A stretch of DNA of 64,000 nt, from contig NC_057807.1 in assembly GCF_018294505.1 (NCBI RefSeq), positions 167,492,820 through 167,556,819 of the forward strand, read 5' to 3'. Shown here piece by piece: positions 23,078-33,645 of the stretch; position 1 is the stretch's first letter, and each line of letters opens with the position of its first letter. A program made the translations under genes and the position numbers. The DNA comes from Triticum aestivum. Its lineage: Eukaryota > Streptophyta > Magnoliopsida > Poales > Poaceae. Below the pieces are notes generated by a model, which was not told the DNA's origin, made no database searches, and saw only the letters and a list, made by a program, of their open reading frames with translations.

Positions 23078-24678
23078 CCCGGAGGGGGCACTCAGGACAT
23101 CGACGCGGCAGGGGTTGGGGCCGCCGTCCGCTCCTCTAGTGGCTCTTCAGGACTCCGGAGACAAGCGATGACAGCTATGTACCCCCGAGCTATCGCCGCG
23201 CCCGGAGCAAGGCGGCAGCATTGGGCCGTCGCCGCAGCTGCTCTGGATGGGGTTGGCGCCGATCTCCCGTGGCCCACTGTTGATGATGGCGTCGACCACG
23301 AAGGCGCGTGTAGTTAGGGCTCCTCAAAGTTCTCTTCTTTTGTTCCCTGCGGGGAATCGAAAAACAACCCGGGGGGCATGTAAAGGGTCCGTGATGTCTT
23401 TTGTTGATGTTATCCTTATTATGAAATCGTGTGAGTGCTTGTTCCATCTCGGCTTAGTTCCCCCTTTCTAACTTGGCGAGGACTTGGCGCTCTACACTGA
23501 CAGGTCCCGGTCCCCAGGCAGGCTGCAACCATCGCTGGTATGCCAGGTCACGATGACGTGGTCAAGGCCAGGAGGTGAGCAGCCCGAGATCTAGTAAGAG
23601 CCCCTGAGGCGCGATGCTCAGGAGGTCCCCTTTAGCATGCAAGCAGCCGCCGAGAGGTGAGAAAGGAAGGCAACGTTGCCGTCACAGAGCCACATCAACT
23701 GAGAATTCCGCATCATAGCGATTAGCTGTTCCAGGCGTGAAACTTATCTTGGTAATATGGAGTCCTTCCCCTGCGTTGCACCAAACTCACGCGTCGGCAG
23801 CCGTGGCGCGGCTAGGTTAGGCCCGTGCGAACCTTCCCTTTCTTCCCCGCACTCTCCTTCGTGCTCTACGTCCTCAGGTCCCGGCGCTCGAGCGAGCTCG
23901 GGCGCCGCCAGTATGCCAGGTCGTGGTGCCGTGGTCAAGGCCAGGGGGTGAGGGCTGGAGAGCTAGTAAGAGCTCCTGAGTCACGATAATCAGGAGCCCC
24001 CTTTTTAACGCACAAGCAGATCGCATGGGAAAGAGAAGGAGCTCGCGGTGCCGCCCGCTATAGACCCCAAGTGGATCCTCCAAATCAGCACGAGAAAGGC
24101 ACGGGTTGCCATTATGATTGTCGGCCGGCCATCGGTTGCTCCGAAAGAAGGGTGAGGGCACTAAGGGGCTGGTGAGGTGACGCGCGCGAGGCTGCTGCGG
24201 GCCAGAGCTTGACTGCTCAGATTTGTCGGTGTTGAAGTGACGGACCCGTGCGCAAGTGTCATGCCAGCATGAGCAGCTCCCGTGGTAGGTGGCAATCGAA
24301 GTGGTGATAATCACATGTGGATTAGGCATGAAAGGAAAATCATCTTAGGTAAATGCAGAATGGGTACATGTCACTGGGTCAGACCCAAGCGGCTTAGGGA
24401 TGATGCAGCCCAAGGGGCGCCCCCAGCAAGGTAAGCTAAAAACATAAAAGGGATACATTCCGCAGGGACGGACCCACGCGGCCTGGGAATAATGCAGCCC
24501 TGAGGGCGCTCCCAGTTGAAATGAACTTGGGGGATGTCACCTGGTTCCGTTGTAGAGGGGGTGTTGGGGTAGCTGAAGATGCATGGTGAAGGGGCCGACC
24601 CTTACGAGCCACCGGGGCCCTGAGCCTCAGGAGGCTCTGGGGGTCAGGGTGGTTCCCTGAGGACCATCCCCATCTCTG
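23078..24678. other. Non-coding spacer of G1 in place of RNase H and integrase
   Basis: No supported ORF is present. After a 3'-UTR-like A/T-richer stretch (23290-23480) come GC-rich segments with related blocks such as CCTGAGGCGCGATGCTCAGGAG (23606) and a similar block near 23973. A block with CAGGGACGGACCCACGCGGCC (24463) also has relatives in G0 at 29610, 29840 and 30012. The same kind of spacer occurs in G0 at 28581-30154. Confidence 0.6.
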
Positions 24679-25144
24679 CTAGGGCCGGATGGTGCCTGGC
24701 CTCCTAAGCCGCCAGGATGATCTGCAAGTGCGATGGTAGGTGGCAGCCGCGTTCGGTAGGCTGAAAGGCATGCGAATAGCTGTGCGGCGGACCCTCGCAG
24801 CGTCCCACACGCGAAGGCCAGAAGCGCTCTTGAGATGCGGCTCGGTTGAGCCCTGGGATGTTGACGCAGACACGCAGCCCACCATCCTCGCCTGGATGGG
24901 GAGCCGCGCCGGGTAGGCGGCGGTCGCCGCGCACGACCCTAGCTTCCTGAAGCTCCTGAGTGGTCTTGGCGATGAACTCTTGAACGTTGGGCTTTCCATG
25001 CCCTCTGCCTTCCTGAGGAAAACGTGTCGCGAAGCACGCCTCCAAGTGGTGCCCAAGCGCCTCCCTCGTGATGTTGGCGAGGTCCGAGGCCCTCTGGAAG
25101 AGAGCCCCCGAGCCCTACCCGAGGAGGGCACCGGGCGTGCCTTC
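24679..25144 (-). pseudogene. G1 partial reverse transcriptase, catalytic part deleted
   Basis: The minus strand gives EACFATRFPQEGRGHGKP, VQEFIAKTTQELQEARVV, then RVCVNIPGLNRAAS, which is the RT box usually read as R-M-C-V-D-Y-x-x-L-N-K-A. Instead of the ~50 residues up to the next RT box, about 20 unrelated residues follow (WPSRVGRCEG, PHSY), and the frame then changes. The SGYHQI and YVDD catalytic regions are missing. G0 has the same junction at 30155-30697, so the deletion is inherited and not private to this copy. Confidence 0.75.
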
Positions 25145-25740
25145 CTATGCGATGGAAGGAGGCGCCCCAAGCACAGGCGCTGAACCTGACGCGACACCAC
25201 CCGATATGCTGACCTCTTGAGGCCTTTTGCGGAGCAGTTGCTTCTTCTTCTTGGGGACGGCCTCAGGAGGGTTCACGCCCTTGCTATCTGGGTCCTCGAT
25301 TGATGCAGCTTGGAAGGCACGCTCGAGGGAGCACACCACATCTCTCTCTTTACAGGGGACCGTGATGATTCCGCCGCTTCCTGGCATCTTGAGGACGTTG
25401 TAGCCGTGGTGGGTCACCGCCATGAACTTGGCCAGGGCCGGATACCCGAGGATGGAATTGTACGGCAGGTGGATGTGGGCGACGTCGAAGTCGACGAGCT
25501 CGGTGCGGTAGTTGTCACGCTATCCGAAGGTGACAGGAAGGCGGACCTGTCCTATCGGGGTGGTGGAACCGTCAGTAACTCCTGAGAAAGGCTTGGTAGG
25601 CTGGATCTGATCGTATGGCACTTGAAGGTTGTCGAACATCTCAACGGACAGGACATTAAGCCCTGCACCGCCATCGATGACGGTCTTGGTGACTTGCACG
25701 TTGCTGATGATTGGGGAACAGATCATCGGGAGGACGCCAG
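25145..25740 (-). pseudogene. G1 aspartic protease region
   Basis: On the minus strand 25726-25520 reads SNVQVTKTVIDGGAGLNVLS (active-site Asp in IDGGAGLN), then PFSGVTDGSTTPIGQVRLPV. After a frame change near 25520, 25423-25145 continues as AVTHHGYNVLKMPGSGGIIT and a Lys-rich linker to RT. This is the gypsy retropepsin region between gag and RT, cleaving the polyprotein in active relatives. The frame break makes this copy unlikely to work. Confidence 0.8.
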
Positions 25741-27605
25741 CAGTAACCGTGCACTTGAGTTGATCTACCGAGCTGAAGGTAATGACACACTTGGATCACC
25801 TGAGCGGGCGTGTGGCCTCGAGCTTGGGGAGGACTGCGTTCACCTCGCGAGCAAACTGCTTGAAGACGCGCTGAGAGGCTGGGGCCTGAGCTCCGCCCAA
25901 GATTCAAGCGATAGAATGTGGCTCCTGGAAGCCCCCAGCCCCCTCGTCCTGATGATGGTCGTCATTCCTTCTTGGCAGTGGCGGCAGCGGAGGAAGGCCT
26001 GCGTTACCCTACGGGCGGTCCTCGCGAGGCTGATCCCTTCAGGCGCCCTCGCGAGGCTGGTCCTTCCAGCGATCCTCACGAGGTCGGTCACACCACTCCT
26101 GGCGAGGGCCACGGTCGTCCCATCGTCCTCCGCCACGTCCTCCTCCTCGGTCGTAGCCCCGGTCGTTGCACTCGGGGCGTCAATCGAAGCGTCCTTCTTG
26201 AACGGCCCTGAGCTCCTAGTAGTCGCTGGTGTTGTGGGTGTGGAGGTTGTGGTAGGCGCAGAACGGTCAGCTGCCCTTGGACGACTTCGGCTGGTCCCTG
26301 CCGCGCTTCGTGTCTGGTTCTGCAGCGAGCACGGCTAACCCCTTGCGCTTCACGTCCTTGTCCTTGGTCTTATTTTCTTCTGGGTCGGCAGCAGGGAGCT
26401 CGAGGAAGGAGAGGCGTCCCTCCTCAGCTCTTGCGCACTTGGTCGCCAGGTTGAACAGCTCCAGGGATGTGCACAATTCCTCGTGGATGGCGAGCTCCTC
26501 CTTCATCTTGACGTCACGGACGCCATCAGAGAACGCTGAGATGATGGCCTCGTCCATCACCTTGGGGATCTTGAGGCGGACGCTATTGAAGCGCTGGATG
26601 TATTTCTGCAGGGTCCCCAGGCAGTTGCTTGATGCGACACAGGTCACCCGCGGCCGGGGGGCGGTCACGAGTGCCCTGGAAGTTGGCGATGAAGCGACTG
26701 CGCATCTCGTCCCAGGAGGAGATCAAGCCGGGAGGTAGGTTCAGGAGCCACGAGTGGGCTCCATCCTTGAGCACCATGGGAAACCAGTTCGCCATGACCT
26801 TCTCATCTCCGTTGGCCGCCTCGATGCTCAGCTCGTAGAGCTGCAAGAACTCCGCGGGGTCTGGGGTACCTTCGTAGCGAGGAGGCAGGTCCGGCTTGAA
26901 CTTGCCCGGCCAGGCAATGCTACTGAGCTCGGGGGTGAAGGCGCGGCAACCTGCTATGGTCACCCGAGCCCTTTGCTGACGCGGAATTTGCTCTTGATGG
27001 TACCCGCGCACCGCCGCCAAAGGCAGTACGCGGTCTTGTCGCACCGGTGCAGGGAGCACGGGGGCGCCATCTTGAGGCCAAGGGATTTCTTGGAAGCTTC
27101 TTTCTTGTCGCGCGGGCACTGGATGCGGTGGGTCACGTCCAGGGGCCACGCGCCTTGGAGCCAGGGCGCCGTCTTGGGGCAGAGGTGGTGGAGGCGCTCC
27201 ATGAGCCGCATCGCCCATACCTGGCGGAGGGCGAGGTAGCGAAATGGACGGCGCGGGACAGCCCCCTGCGGCGCTGACAAGCTCGGTGATGCAAGCGACC
27301 CATTCTTCGTAGAGGTCGTCGACGGGACAGTAATGCAGGAGCTCACGTGACAGAAGCAGCACGGCATGTGCGTCTGTGGGGGTGCGACGAGCGTGGGACG
27401 ACGAACCGGCCGGGGTCAGTGACGGAGTGGCGGTGCGGCCGTCCCTCCGCACCGATGGGTGCAAAGAGGATGCTTGCTGCTTGTTCCCCGCTGGGCCGGT
27501 GGCTGCTTTGGCGGCAGGTGACGGAGAACGACGGGGAGGCCCGCCGATAGGAGCCGTCTGGGCGACGCGAGCGGCGAGAGCAGCCCAGCGCTTGGCGCAG
27601 GCTTA
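25741..27605 (-). pseudogene. G1 gag (broken)
   Basis: Retrotransposon gag domain: VMANWFPMVLKDGAHSWLLN at about 26820-26760, RSRFIANFQGTRDRP, then QKYIQRFNSVRLKIPK and KEELAIHEELCTSLELFN (26600-26440). The N-terminal part (27464-26960) is Pro/Arg/His-rich. Where G0 has its gag ATG, G1 has lost the start and has an in-frame stop near 27604, so the usual N-terminus is gone. Several frame changes occur near 26640-26600 and 26270. The C-terminal basic, Arg/Asp-rich tail reaches about 25990. Confidence 0.8.
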
Positions 27606-27693
27606 GCGGGCGTCAGACCTGGATGCGATGAAGCGATGGGACGCGGATCAGTGGAAAGAAGACTTTGGCGCACCCCATACCTAGCGCGCCAAA

Positions 27694-28575
27694 TGTCGGA
27701 TTTTGGGTTCCGGCAAAACCCATGAGGTTCGAACACTGGGGTGCGCACGAAAACTTCCCCCTATCGAATCTCGCTCTCAGCCTCGTCGCGATCCCTAAGC
27801 TTATCTAGATGAACTCACAGCACAAGAGACAAAAGGTTTATACAGGTTTGGGCCACCATTGTGGTGTAATACCCTACTCCTATGTGGTGGTGGTGGATTG
27901 CCTCTTGGGCTGATGATGAAAAGTACACGGGAAGAAAAGCCTCCTGAGGAGAGGTGTTCTTGAGCTGGTGAGGTATGTTCGAGGAGGAATCGATCCGTCC
28001 CTTCTACTGTGGTGGCTAGCCCTATTTATAGAGGCACTGGTCCTCTCCCCAAATATTGAGCGGGAAGGGATCCAACAACGGCCATTTTGAAAGGGGATAG
28101 CTAGTACAAGCTATCCTGACTAAAGGTTGTCATCGTCTGTCAAAGGCGCTGGTGGTGACACCGTCTTGGGCTCCATGATGACCTCCGTCCTGCCGTCTTG
28201 CTGGTCTTGGTCTTGTTGCACCGATATGGAAACCTTTGCCTGATGCCTCAGTACTCCGCGCCTGTGCTCCCCCAAGCACCAAAGGGGAAATGAGGACACT
28301 GCGCGCGATGGCGCCCTCCTGGCCTTGGTCGTCATGGCTTGCGTCACGGGGACCTCGCGAGGTACCCCTTGCCTTGATCTCTCCGCCCCCTCGCGAGCCT
28401 GCCTGGTGAGGCTGCTTCTGAGGAGGCCTTGTGTCGTCCGCCCCATGAGGCTTGGCCCCTCACAAGGGTCTTGAGTGTTGGTTGATGAAGACGGGCCGTA
28501 CTGGGCCACTGGTGGACCTACGCCATGGGCCGCAGGCAGGCAAGTCTAGGGACCCCCATTCCCAGAACGCCGACA
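27694..28575 (-). repeat. 5' LTR of G1
   Basis: 882 bp from TGTCGGATTTTGGG to GAACGCCGACA. Next to it inside the element (27674-27693) is CCATACCTAGCGCGCCAAA. Its minus-strand form TTTGGCGCGCTAGGTATGG is the probable primer site, and G2 and G0 have the related TGGCACGCC and TGGCGAGCC at the same place. Confidence 0.9.
28021..28030 (-). promoter_or_regulatory. TATA box of G1 5' LTR
   Basis: The minus-strand sequence reads CTCTATAAATAGGGCTAG. The same box is found at 16803-16812, 33593-33602, 43200-43209 and 50690-50698 in the other LTRs of this family. Confidence 0.65.
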
Positions 28576-28945
28576 GAGTCCTCCTTGACGTTCGAACAGC
28601 TTAGGAAAAGGTGCAGGAGCAAGCCTTGGCATTCTGATTCAGCCGGGCCCAGCCCCGCACGTACCTCAGCCTCTGTTGGGTCGTCCGGATCACCAGGACG
28701 AGCCTAATGGGTGAGGGGGTACGTGACCAATTAGGCTCCTAAGGTGCGATGCTCAAGAGTCCCCCTTGACATACGAACGGCTTGAAAGGAAAGGGTGAAA
28801 GTTAGGTCCTGGTATTCTGCATCGGCAGGGCTCGGCCCCGCGCATGCCTTGGCCGCCATTGGGTCGTCCGGATCACTAGGACGAGCCCAAGGGGTGAGGG
28901 GCTACGTGGCCAGCTAGGCTCCTGAGATGCGATGCTCAAGAGTCC
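28576..28945. repeat. Tandem ~182-bp repeats in the G0 spacer
   Basis: Units begin GAGTCCYCCTTGACRTWCGAAC at 28576, 28757 and 28940, with periods of 181 and 183 bases. They contain GGGTCGTCCGGATCAC and end near GATGCTCAAGAGTC. A further unit end lies left of G1 at 16398-16498. The array was therefore longer before G1 split it at a unit boundary. Confidence 0.8.
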
Positions 28946-30154
28946 CCCTTGACGTATGAACCAACCATCATACCTTTCCCTCGCCGAGCTCTCGCTTGGG
29001 AGGGTGCGTGAAGACCAGGCCCATGAGGCCTGGCGAGGTGGGGTACGCCAGGCGTGACCTGAGCGTAGCCCCCGTGCCCAGCCCCCTCGCGCTACCCTCC
29101 CGAGGGAGAGCAGAGCGGTGAGGCTGGTCACTGAGCCCGGAGGCTCCCTGAGGTTAATGCGGCCGCGAGGCCACCCCCAGTTGTTTATCACCAGCGGGGA
29201 GCATATCGCTTCCGCTCTTGCACGGGCATAGCCACTCCTCGGCAGTGTCGACGGCCAGCGCGGAGAATGGTGCTAGTACTGGTGCGTGGGAGGGGGCTCC
29301 CTCTGAGGAGAGCCCCCGAGGCATGTACAGCCCTGCCCTGACACGTGGCTTGCATGGCAGGGCTGGAGGAGGTGTGTATGGGCACCCGTGAGCCAGCGCA
29401 GGACTCACGAGGCCCTACCTCAAGGCAGGTTGCGCCTGGTCTTGATTGGGGATGCTTGCGTTAATCCTGTGAGATGGTTAGGTAGCCTGCGCTGAATGAG
29501 TCTCCTGAGGTTATTGCATGAGAAGGCCAGACACCAACAACCCCAGGAGGTGACGAGAATGGGACCGGACCGCCAGATAGAGCTCAGCCATTGGGTTTAT
29601 CAATGCTGCAGGGACGGACCCGAGCACAGACGCCGTGCCCAGTCTTCTCATGCAAAGATCCTGAAGAAAAACAACCGGCGCGCGGTTCCCATGGCCACGG
29701 GGCGCCAGGTTGCGCGCCCTCACTCGTCCACCCGCGATTAGCTCATGTGAGAACAAGGCACCATGGGCCATGGGAGGTGACGTACACGGGGACTAGCCCA
29801 TGAGCCAGAGCTCAGCCTCTTGGATTTACCGATGCTGCTGGGACGGACCCGAGCACAGACGCCGTGCCAGGCCTTCATCATGAGGCGTTCGCAGGAGGGC
29901 TTGCAAGGGCGCGAGACGTTCTTAGCGACAAAGCGTTGATCAGGCAGTTAATAATTTGAAAGTAACTTGCAAAGGATTGTAAACTAGCTCTGATAGATGC
30001 AGCGGGAATACATGCCGTAGGGACGGACCACACGGCCTGGGGATGACGCAACCCGGGGGAGCCCCAGACTAAATGAACTAGAGAGATGTCACCTGGTACC
30101 GTCGTTGAAGAGGTGTTGAAGTAGCCAAAAAACGCGAGCCGATGGAGTCGTTCC
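28946..30154. other. Rest of G0 spacer
   Basis: No ORF is supported. A second, longer-period repetition is visible: blocks ending GACGGACCCGAGCACAGACG occur at about 29613 and 29842 (about 229 bases apart). A related block near 30012-30060 (GCCTGGGGATGACGCAACCC) matches the G1 spacer at 24463-24530. Confidence 0.6.
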
Positions 30155-30697
30155 TCATGAGCCGCTTTGGTCCCGAGCCTCGGGAGGCTCAGAGGGCCCG
30201 GGAGGCTCCTGGAGGTGCTCCTCCATCTCTGCCAGGATCGCCTGATGCCTGGCCTTGCAAGCCGTCTGGGTGTCCCTCATGCAGCGCTGGAACACTTCAG
30301 CCGTGCCCAGCAGGCCAAAGGGCATGCGGACGTAGCTGTGAGGTCGTCTCTCGCACCGGCCGACACGAGACGGCCAGATGAGCTGCCGAGACGTGGCCTT
30401 GTTGAGCCCGGGGATGTCAATGCAGACATAGAACTCCTTACCCTCGCCAGTGTAGTGAGCTGCGCCGCGTGGTAGGCGACGATCGCCTTGTAGAACCCTT
30501 GCTTCTTGAATCTCCTCGATTGCCTTGCTGATGAACTCCTGAATGCCTGGTGCCTCATGCCTGCTGCCTTCTCCTGGGAAGCGTGCTCTGAAGAGCGCCT
30601 CCACAAGGTGCTCGAGCGCCTCCCTGGTGACCCTAGCTAGGTCTGAGGCCCTCCAAAGGAGAGCCCCCGAGCCCAGCCTGAGAGGGGTGCCGGGCAC
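30155..30697 (-). pseudogene. G0 partial reverse transcriptase, catalytic part deleted
   Basis: One open frame on the minus strand reads QEFISKAIEEIQEARV, FYVCIDIPGLNKATSRQ and then WPSRVGRCERRPHSYVRMPF, followed by GLLGTAEVFQRCM. The Y-V-R-M-P-F-G-L box is normally about 50 residues after L-N-K-A (as in G2) but here only about 20, so the segment with the first catalytic Asp is missing. The frame ends ~45 residues later with no YVDD box. Frame integrity through the deletion suggests a translated, non-enzymatic protein at some time. Confidence 0.8.
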
Positions 30698-31582
30698 GCC
30701 TTCCTATGCGATGGGTGAAGGTACCGCATCGGAGACGCAAGGCCCAACACGACGTCCTTGAGTGATGCTCCCTCATGAGACCCCTGTCCCAGCTGCAGCT
30801 TCTTCGTCTTGGGGGCGACGTTAGGAGGGAGGGCGCCGCCTTCGCCTTCAAGGTTCTCGACCGCTGCAGCCTGGAAGGTGCGCTCGAGGGAGCACACCGC
30901 ATCCTTCACTTGACACGCGACCGTGATAACGCCACCGCTTCCTGGCATCTTGAGGACGTTGTAGCTGTGGTGCGTAGCCGCCATGAACTTGGCCAGTGCT
31001 GAGTACCCTAGGATGGCATTGTAGGGCAGGCGGATGTCGGCGATGTCGAAGTTGATGAGCTCAGTGTGGTAGTTGTTGCGCTTGCCGGAGGTGACAGGGA
31101 GGCAAACCTGCCCTATCAGATGTGTAGAACCGTCGATCACTCCTGAGAATGCCATGGTCGGGTGAAGCTAGTTGTATGGCACTTGGAGCCTGTCGAACGT
31201 CTGAACAGACGGAACATTGAGCCCTGCTCCGCCATCGATGAGTGTTTTGGTGACGACCACGTTCCTGATGGTGGGGGAGCAGAGCATGGGGAGCGCGCCA
31301 GCGGTGGCCGCGCACTTGACCTGGTCTGCGGAGCTGAAGGTGATGGCACACTTGGGCCACCTGAGAGGGCAAGTTGCTTCAAGCTTGGGGAGCGTCACGT
31401 TCACCTCGCGTGCGAACTGCTTGAAAACGGGGTGGGAGGATGGGGCTTGTGAGCCGCCCAAGATGCAGGCAATGGCTCGAGGCTCTTGGAAGCTCCCAGC
31501 CCCCTCGTCCTAGTGGTGATCTTCGTTCCTTCTTGGCGGTGGAGGAAGAGGAGGCAGAGCAGCGTTGCCCTGAGGGCGCTCG
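30637..31582 (-). pseudogene. G0 aspartic protease region
   Basis: Minus-strand 31461-31168 reads REVNVTLPKLEATCPLRWPK, then VVVTKTLIDGGAGLNVPSVQ with the active-site D-G-G-A. A stop at about 31168 and a frame change lead to 31155-30637: GVIDGSTHLIGQVCLPVTSG, then YNAILGYSALAKFMAATHHS and YNVLKMPGSGGVITV. This is the retropepsin plus linker, homologous to G1 at 25145-25740. Confidence 0.8.
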
Positions 31583-33183
31583 TCACAAGGCTGCTCCCAC
31601 TAGGCGCCTCACGTGGCTAGCCCTGCCAGCGATCCTCGCGAGGCTGGTCGCGCCACTCTTGACGATGGTCGCTTCTGTCCCAGCGTCCTTCGCCTTAGCC
31701 GCCTCCACGACCATAGCCTCGATCGTTGCGCTCGAGGCGTCGACCGAGGCACCCCTCAAGGAGGGCCCTGAGCTGCTGACAGTCGTTGGTGTTGTGGTTG
31801 TGAACGTTGTGGAAGACGCAGAACGACCGGTTGCTCTTGGATGACTCGGGGTGGTCACAGCCGCGCTTTGTTTCTGGCTCAGCCGCAAGCACATCGGGCC
31901 CCTTGCGTTTCACTTCCTTGGTCTTGGTCTTCTTGTCTTCTGGATCAGCATCGGGAGCTCGAGGAGGGAGAGGCGTCCCTCCTCAGCCCTTGCGCACTTG
32001 TTCGCCATGTTGAACCTCTCCAAAGCTATGCAGAGATCCTCGTGGATGGCGAGCTCCTCCTTCATCTTGACATCGCGGATGCCGTCAGTGAACGCTGAAA
32101 TGACGGCCTCGTCCGACCCCTTGGGGATCTTGAGGCGAACGTTGTTGAAGCGCTGGATATACTTCTGCAGGGTCTCAGCCAGTTTCTGCTTGATGTGACG
32201 CAGGTCACCCGTGGCCGACGGACGGTCGTGAGTGCCCTGGAAGTTGGCGATGAAGCGGCTGCGCATCTCCTCCCAGGAAGAAACCGACCCCTCAGCCAGG
32301 TTAAGGAGCCAAGAACGTGCGCCATCCTTGAGGGCCATCGGGAACTAGTTTGCCATGATCTTCTCGTCGCTGCTGGCTGCCTCGATGCTTAGCTCATAGA
32401 GCTGCAATAACTCGGCGGGGTCGGCGGTGCCGCCGTAGCGTGGAAGCAGGTCAGGCTTGAACTTGCTTGGCCAGACGATGTTGTGGAGCTCCGGAGTGAA
32501 CGCGCGGCATCCTGCCGTGGCCACCGGAGGTCTTCAAGGGGGCGAAAACTGGTCTTGGTGCACGCACACCGCCACCTCCTGCGGCGGTACGCGGGCCTGG
32601 TGCTGGGGTGCTGGAAGCACGCACTTCTCCCTAGGGCCGCTGCACCACCTGGCAGCTCACGTCCTCCCGAGCTGGCGCAGGGCGTGGCGGGTCATGCCGT
32701 GGAGCCACATGCCTTGGCTCAACGATGACGCCCTTGGCCGGAGGTGGTGGAGGAGCCCCATGCGCCACGTCGCCCGTTGCAGGTGGGTGCTGAGGCAGCG
32801 AGTGAGCTGGCTCGGGAGAGCCCCCGTGCGCAACTAACGAGCTCAGCAATGTGCGCGAGCCACTCCTCTTAGAGGTCACCAACTAGGCAGTAGTGAAGGA
32901 GCTCCCGCGCCATGAGCAGAGCGGCCTGTGCATCCGCTTGGCCGCGACGCGTGTGGGATGACGAAGCTGCTGGGGTCAGTGACGTAGTAGCGGTGTGCCC
33001 GTCATGGTGCATCGACGGGTGCAGCGATGAAGTTTGTTGCTCGTGGCCGGCAGGGCCCGTGGCGGCGTTGGCCACCGGAGACGGAGCGCGACGGGCACAG
33101 CCATCACCCGCCGGAGCCATCTGAGCGACGCGGGTGGCGACTGCAGCCCGACGCTCGGCGCGAGCCCGGCGCGCATCGGCCAT
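31583..33183 (-). pseudogene. G0 gag (broken)
   Basis: Start at ATG 33183 (MADARRARAERRAAVATRVA), 77 bases inside the 5' LTR. An early stop lies near 32872 (VGDL*EEW). The core gag domain is at 32338-31910: DGARSWLLNLAEGSVSSWEE, QKYIQRFNNVRLKIPKGSDE and KEELAIHEDLCIALERFN. A C-terminal FCVFHNVHNHNTNDCQQL (31830 area) is a Cys/His motif typical of this gypsy lineage in place of a CCHC knuckle. An Arg/Asp/Gly-rich tail runs to about 31590. Frame changes separate the blocks. Confidence 0.8.
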
Positions 33184-33645
33184 GGAGATGTCAGAGTGGC
33201 GGTGGATCGATGAGAGTGACGGAAGAGAGGATCCGACGCACCCCTACCTGGCGAGCCAAATGTCGGATTAAGGGATCCGCAAACCCTTGAGAGGTTCAAA
33301 CTCTGGGGTGCGTGCGGAGATCTCAACCTACCCAGCCTGCATACCCGCGATCATCCTAAGCCTAGCGCGTCAAGCTCAAAGAGACAAAGAGACACAACAG
33401 TTTATCCTAGTTCGGGCCACCTTGCGGTGTAATACCCTATTCCAGCGTTTTGGTGGATTGCCTCGGAGGGCTGAGGATGAACTAGTACAGTGGATGAACT
33501 AGCCTCAGGAGGTGAGGTGTTCTTCAGCTCAAGGGAGCTGGTGTGGTGTGAGCTAGTTCGACTTGTTCTCCCTTCTATGGTGGTGACCAGTCCTATTTAT
33601 AGTGGCCTTGGTCCTCTTCACAAATGTTGGCAGGAAGGGATCCCA

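Larger units (their letters stand above)
16499..28575 (-). mobile_element. Gypsy element G1 (minus strand), internally deleted
   Basis: The element runs from TGTCGGATTTCGGG to GAACGCCGACA and is flanked by GAGTC (16494-16498 and 28576-28580). Without the nested solo LTR it is about 7.2 kb. On the minus strand the order is 5' LTR, gag, PR, partial RT, spacer, purine tract, 3' LTR. RNase H and integrase are absent. A B3-like ORF lies on the opposite strand next to the 3' LTR. It inserted into the spacer repeat of its own relative, G0. Confidence 0.9.

Noticed and set aside
22342..23091. Minus-strand ORF of 249 codons opposite the B3-like ORF
   Set aside because: It is the shadow of the plus-strand ORF in GC-rich DNA. 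The plus strand has the TATA box, the conserved ATG and the domain-like sequence, and G2 conserves the plus-strand reading.
26583..27239. Plus-strand ORFs over the G1 gag region (161 and 153 codons)
   Set aside because: They are complements of the gag reading frame on the minus strand, which carries the recognisable gag motifs.
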